NCBI GenBank assembly: GCA_040616305.1
Contig: CP159918.1
Coordinates: 930,001-994,000 of the forward strand
Direction: 5' to 3'
DNA from: UBA1876 sp003446665
GTDB taxonomy: Bacteria > Synergistota > Synergistia > Synergistales > Thermovirgaceae
Length of the DNA stretch: 64,000 nt
The notes below the pieces were generated by a model. It was not told the origin of the DNA. It saw only the letters and a list, made by a program, of their open reading frames with translations, and made no database searches. Below, piece by piece: positions 60,942 through 64,000 of the stretch. The position numbers and the translations under genes are program-made. Within the stretch, counting starts at the first letter, position 1. Every line of letters starts with the position of its first letter.

Positions 60942-63608
60942 ATGACCAACAAAGGCCCGGAGTTGAGCAAAGCCTATGATCCCTCTCCGATCGAAGATAA
61001 ATGGTACGCCTGGTGGCTGGAGACTGGGCTTTTTTCATCCACACCTGACGAGGAAAAAGAGCCTTTCAGCATAGTGATTCCTCCTCCCAACGTCACGGGA
61101 TCGCTGCACATGGGCCATGCCCTCAACAACACCCTTCAGGATATAACCTGCCGCTATATGCGCATGAAAGGGAAAAACGTCATGTGGCTGCCGGGAACCG
61201 ATCATGCCGGGATTGCGACGCAGAATGTCGTTGAACGCCAACTCCAGGAACAAGGCATTTCGCGCCATGACCTCGGGAGGGATGCCTTCGTAGAAAAGGT
61301 CTGGGAGTGGAAGGAAGAGTACGGCAGCAGGATCATAAACCAGCTCAAGAAGCTGGGGGCTTCCTGTGATTGGAGCAGAGAGCGCTTTACCATGGACGAA
61401 GGCCTTTCGAGAGCGGTCAGGGCAGTGTTCGTAAGACTCTACAAGGAAGGACTCGTTTACCAGGGGAAATATATTATCAACTGGTGCCCGCGTTGCCACA
61501 CGGCTCTCTCGGACCTTGAAGTAGAACATGAGCCCACGGAGGGTATGCTTTATTACGTGCGCTACCCCTTTGTAGATGGCGATGGTGGCGTAACGGTCGC
61601 CACAACCCGCCCGGAAACGATTCTTGGCGATGTGGCCGTCGCTGTTCATCCGCGTGACGAGGGCAATGCAGGGTATATAGGCAGGCAGGTGCGCGTTCCG
61701 TTGTGCGGTCGCGTGATCCCGATAATAGAAGACAACATGGTGGATCCGGAGTTCGGGACGGGGCTCGTCAAGATAACCCCGGCCCACGACCCCAATGATT
61801 TTCTAGTCGGCGAACGGCATGACCTCGAGCCGGTCCAGGTTATCGACGAAACAGGAAGAATGAACGAAAAGGCCGGGCCCGACTTCGAAGGGATGGACCG
61901 CTTCGAGGCACGGCGGAAAATTGTCGAAATGCTCGAAAGAGAGGGTTACCTCGTCCGAAAGGACAGACACGATCACTCCGTGGGGCGTTGCTACCGGTGC
62001 AGCACCATGGTAGAACCATACCTGTCGGAGCAATGGTTCGTCAAGACAGCCCCTCTTGCCAAAGAAGCGATAGAGGCGGTCAAGGAAAAACGAATCGAGA
62101 TTATACCGGAACAGTGGGAGAATACCTACTTCCAATGGATGGAAAACATACGGGACTGGTGCATCTCGCGGCAGCTTTGGTGGGGCCACAGGATTCCTGC
62201 GTGGACCTGTGAAAGATGTGGCTCCCTTACCGTTTCCGAACAGGATCCCGACCGCTGCGAAAAGTGCGGGAGTTTCGAGATAAGCCAGGAAGAAGACGTT
62301 CTGGATACCTGGTTCAGCAGTGCCTTGTGGCCTTTTTCGACTCTCGGCTGGCCCGATGATACGGAGGATCTCAAGTATTATTACCCGACGGACCTTTTGA
62401 CGACGGGATTCGACATCCTCTTTTTCTGGGTGGCCAGAATGATAATGATGGGTCTCAAGTTCATGAAAGATATCCCCTTCAGAACCGTTTACATACATGC
62501 TTTGGTGCGTGACGAGGAAGGGCGCAAGATGAGTAAATCCAGGGGCAATGTCATCGACCCTCTGGAAATCATAGGAGAATACGGAGCAGATTCCCTCAGG
62601 TTGACCCTTGCGGCACTGACGGTCCAGGGCAGGGATATATTTCTGAGTCGTGAGCGTATAGAGGCCTATCGGCATTTTCTCAACAAGCTCTGGAACGCCG
62701 CCCGGTTCGCGGAGATGCATCTTTGCGACGGACAAAGGCCTGAAAAACCGGAAAAAGCCTTCCTTCGAGATCACGACAGATGGATATTGGCCAGGCGGGA
62801 CAAGATAATCGACGAGGTCTCCAATTATCTTGATACCTATCATTACGGGGAGGCCGCACGAAGCCTTTACGAGTTCGTATGGGGCGAGTTTTGCGACTGG
62901 TTTCTCGAAATGGCAAAACCGGCCTTGCGGAACGAGGAAGGGCCGACCCGCCGGGAAGCGGCACGATGGGTGCTTCAAGAGGTGCTAGGGGATGTTTTGA
63001 AGCTCCTTCATCCTTTTATCCCATTTGTTACGGAAGAGCTATGGCACCTTTTCCGGTTCGGGGAGGATTCCATAGAAAGGGAAAGCTGGCCTGTTGCAGA
63101 CTCCGGGTTCGAAGACGCTGAAGAAAGCCGAAAGATGTCAATATTTCAGGAAATTGTCAGAGGCTTCCGAAATCTCAGGGCCGAAGCGGGGTTTCCCCCC
63201 CAGAAAAAGCTGGAAACTTGCCATCTTGTCATCGACGAAGGCAACCTGCTCGCTGATTTAAAAGGCAATGCCGATCTCTTGTCGCTTTTGACAAACATCA
63301 GCAGCTTCAACTTCTCTTCTGCGGGAGGCCAAAGACCCTCACAGGCGCTGACGGCTGTTTTGCCATTCGGGGAGATATTTCTTCCCGTCGGGAACGTCCT
63401 GGACGTTGCAGCAGAGATAAGACGCTTGGAACAGGAGAAGGAAAAAACCGAAAAGGCCGTGGAAAAATCACGAACGAAGCTTGAAAACGAGAAGTTTTTG
63501 CAAAACGCCCCCGTCGAAGTGGTAGAAAAAGAAAAGCTCAGGCTCGAAGAGGGCATGGTAAAAATAAACAATATTGACCGTAACCTCGAAAGTCTGCGGC
63601 GCGGATGA
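60942..63608 (+). CDS. valS: Valyl-tRNA synthetase
   Basis: 888-residue class I synthetase. HIGH motif region: PPPNVTGSLHMGHALNN; KMSKS motif: GRKMSKSRGNVIDP. The CP1 editing domain contains ATTRPETILGDVAVAVHP, and a C-terminal coiled coil (EIRRLEQEKEKTEKAVEKSRTKL) binds tRNA. The ATG at 60942 is 7 bases after AAGGAGGA; GTG 60936 is too close to that site. Confidence 0.96.
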   Translation: MTNKGPELSKAYDPSPIEDKWYAWWLETGLFSSTPDEEKEPFSIVIPPPNVTGSLHMGHALNNTLQDITCRYMRMKGKNVMWLPGTDHAGIATQNVVERQLQEQGISRHDLGRDAFVEKVWEWKEEYGSRIINQLKKLGASCDWSRERFTMDEGLSRAVRAVFVRLYKEGLVYQGKYIINWCPRCHTALSDLEVEHEPTEGMLYYVRYPFVDGDGGVTVATTRPETILGDVAVAVHPRDEGNAGYIGRQVRVPLCGRVIPIIEDNMVDPEFGTGLVKITPAHDPNDFLVGERHDLEPVQVIDETGRMNEKAGPDFEGMDRFEARRKIVEMLEREGYLVRKDRHDHSVGRCYRCSTMVEPYLSEQWFVKTAPLAKEAIEAVKEKRIEIIPEQWENTYFQWMENIRDWCISRQLWWGHRIPAWTCERCGSLTVSEQDPDRCEKCGSFEISQEEDVLDTWFSSALWPFSTLGWPDDTEDLKYYYPTDLLTTGFDILFFWVARMIMMGLKFMKDIPFRTVYIHALVRDEEGRKMSKSRGNVIDPLEIIGEYGADSLRLTLAALTVQGRDIFLSRERIEAYRHFLNKLWNAARFAEMHLCDGQRPEKPEKAFLRDHDRWILARRDKIIDEVSNYLDTYHYGEAARSLYEFVWGEFCDWFLEMAKPALRNEEGPTRREAARWVLQEVLGDVLKLLHPFIPFVTEELWHLFRFGEDSIERESWPVADSGFEDAEESRKMSIFQEIVRGFRNLRAEAGFPPQKKLETCHLVIDEGNLLADLKGNADLLSLLTNISSFNFSSAGGQRPSQALTAVLPFGEIFLPVGNVLDVAAEIRRLEQEKEKTEKAVEKSRTKLENEKFLQNAPVEVVEKEKLRLEEGMVKINNIDRNLESLRRG

Positions 63609-63644
63609 TCCGACGCCATCGGATGGAAACAGGAAAGTCGCTTA

Positions 63645-64000
63645 ATGGGAATTGTCCGGTGGACCACTAAAGATTTCGACGACGTTGAAAAAAGGATGTC
63701 GTGTATAGCATATCCTGTGATCCGACCCGGGCTTTCGAGGATCGCCCGGCTTTTGAAGTATTTGGGGCATCCCGAACGCTCTTTTCGGGCCATTCATGTG
63801 GTGGGTACCAACGGGAAAGGGTCGACGGCGGCTTCTGTCGAATCGGTACTGAGGGAAACCGGACTGAAAACGGCCCTGTATACAAGTCCTCATCTTGTTC
63901 ATTTTGGGGAGAGGCTTCGAATCGGTGGTGAAATCGTTTCGCCCGATAAATGGAACGAAGCCATTGATGTTGTGGAGTCGGTGCTTAGAAAAATTTGCGA
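63645..64000 (+). CDS. folC: Folylpolyglutamate/dihydrofolate synthase FolC (5' part)
   Basis: The first 118 residues; the gene runs off the window. The P-loop reads HVVGTNGKGSTAA and the folate-binding loop TSPHLVHFGERLRI, both typical of FolC, which adds glutamate to folates. AGGAAAG lies about 7 bases before the ATG. The valS-folC order is common in Gram-positive-like operons. Confidence 0.92.
   Translation, partial: MGIVRWTTKDFDDVEKRMSCIAYPVIRPGLSRIARLLKYLGHPERSFRAIHVVGTNGKGSTAASVESVLRETGLKTALYTSPHLVHFGERLRIGGEIVSPDKWNEAIDVVESVLRKIC

Overview
The window looks like a chromosome segment of a moderately GC-rich anaerobic bacterium, most probably a member of the Synergistota. That assignment is an inference. 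It rests on a complete bacterial V/A-type ATPase operon in place of an F-type one, a fused 4TM/12TM TRAP permease, long runs of overlapping co-directional genes and general protein character; no 16S or marker search was possible.

Bases 1-29846 are an almost unbroken plus-strand core. The 3' end of uvrC is followed by ribD-ribE-ribBA-ribH (riboflavin synthesis), serS, a membrane-anchored TagA-type glycosyltransferase and a CBS-domain protein. Next comes a nine-gene V/A-ATPase operon (stalk G/H-like, I, K, E, C, F, A, B, D), whose c-ring subunit keeps a sodium-type ligand pattern. rlmH, ybaB, recR, a PIN-TRAM membrane protein, fused ispDF and guaB follow. guaB has its own promoter and a terminator-like hairpin in its leader. 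A four-copy 136/141-bp tandem repeat separates guaB from the rimP-nusA-rnpM-ylxQ-infB-ylxP-rbfA-nrnA-truB-ribF operon, which starts with an extended -10 promoter and an attenuator hairpin.

Bases 29886-42227 hold an integrative element at a tRNA-Arg(CCT) gene. The left tRNA copy has lost its 3' acceptor strand, and the right copy is intact. Two further copies of the anticodon-arm core (GAGCAACGGCCTC) lie inside, at 30011-30029 and 42001-42018. The replication module is a small HTH protein, a protein ending in an SSB-like acidic tip, a P4-type primase-helicase and three 9-bp iterons. There are two tyrosine recombinases: one beside the right att core and one preceded by a 16-bp inverted repeat with a 7-bp spacer. 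An AT-rich cargo segment carries an IS256-family insertion, three small membrane proteins and a secreted ankyrin-repeat protein.

Bases 42368-51650 return to core genes: pcm, a DUF1850 protein with a fused TRAP permease, ileS, a DksA-like zinc protein, rluD and convergent rqcH. An IS1202/ISNCY-type insertion with a 16-17 bp target duplication sits directly against the -35 box of a nine-tRNA operon (Ala, Pro, Gly, Arg, His, Arg, Lys, Lys, Leu). The right end is a protein quality-control block (tig-clpP-clpX-lon) followed by engB, valS and the start of folC.

The least explained parts are the nested attachment-site architecture and DNA-processing module of the tRNA-Arg element, the tandem repeat before rimP, and the structured guaB and rimP leaders.
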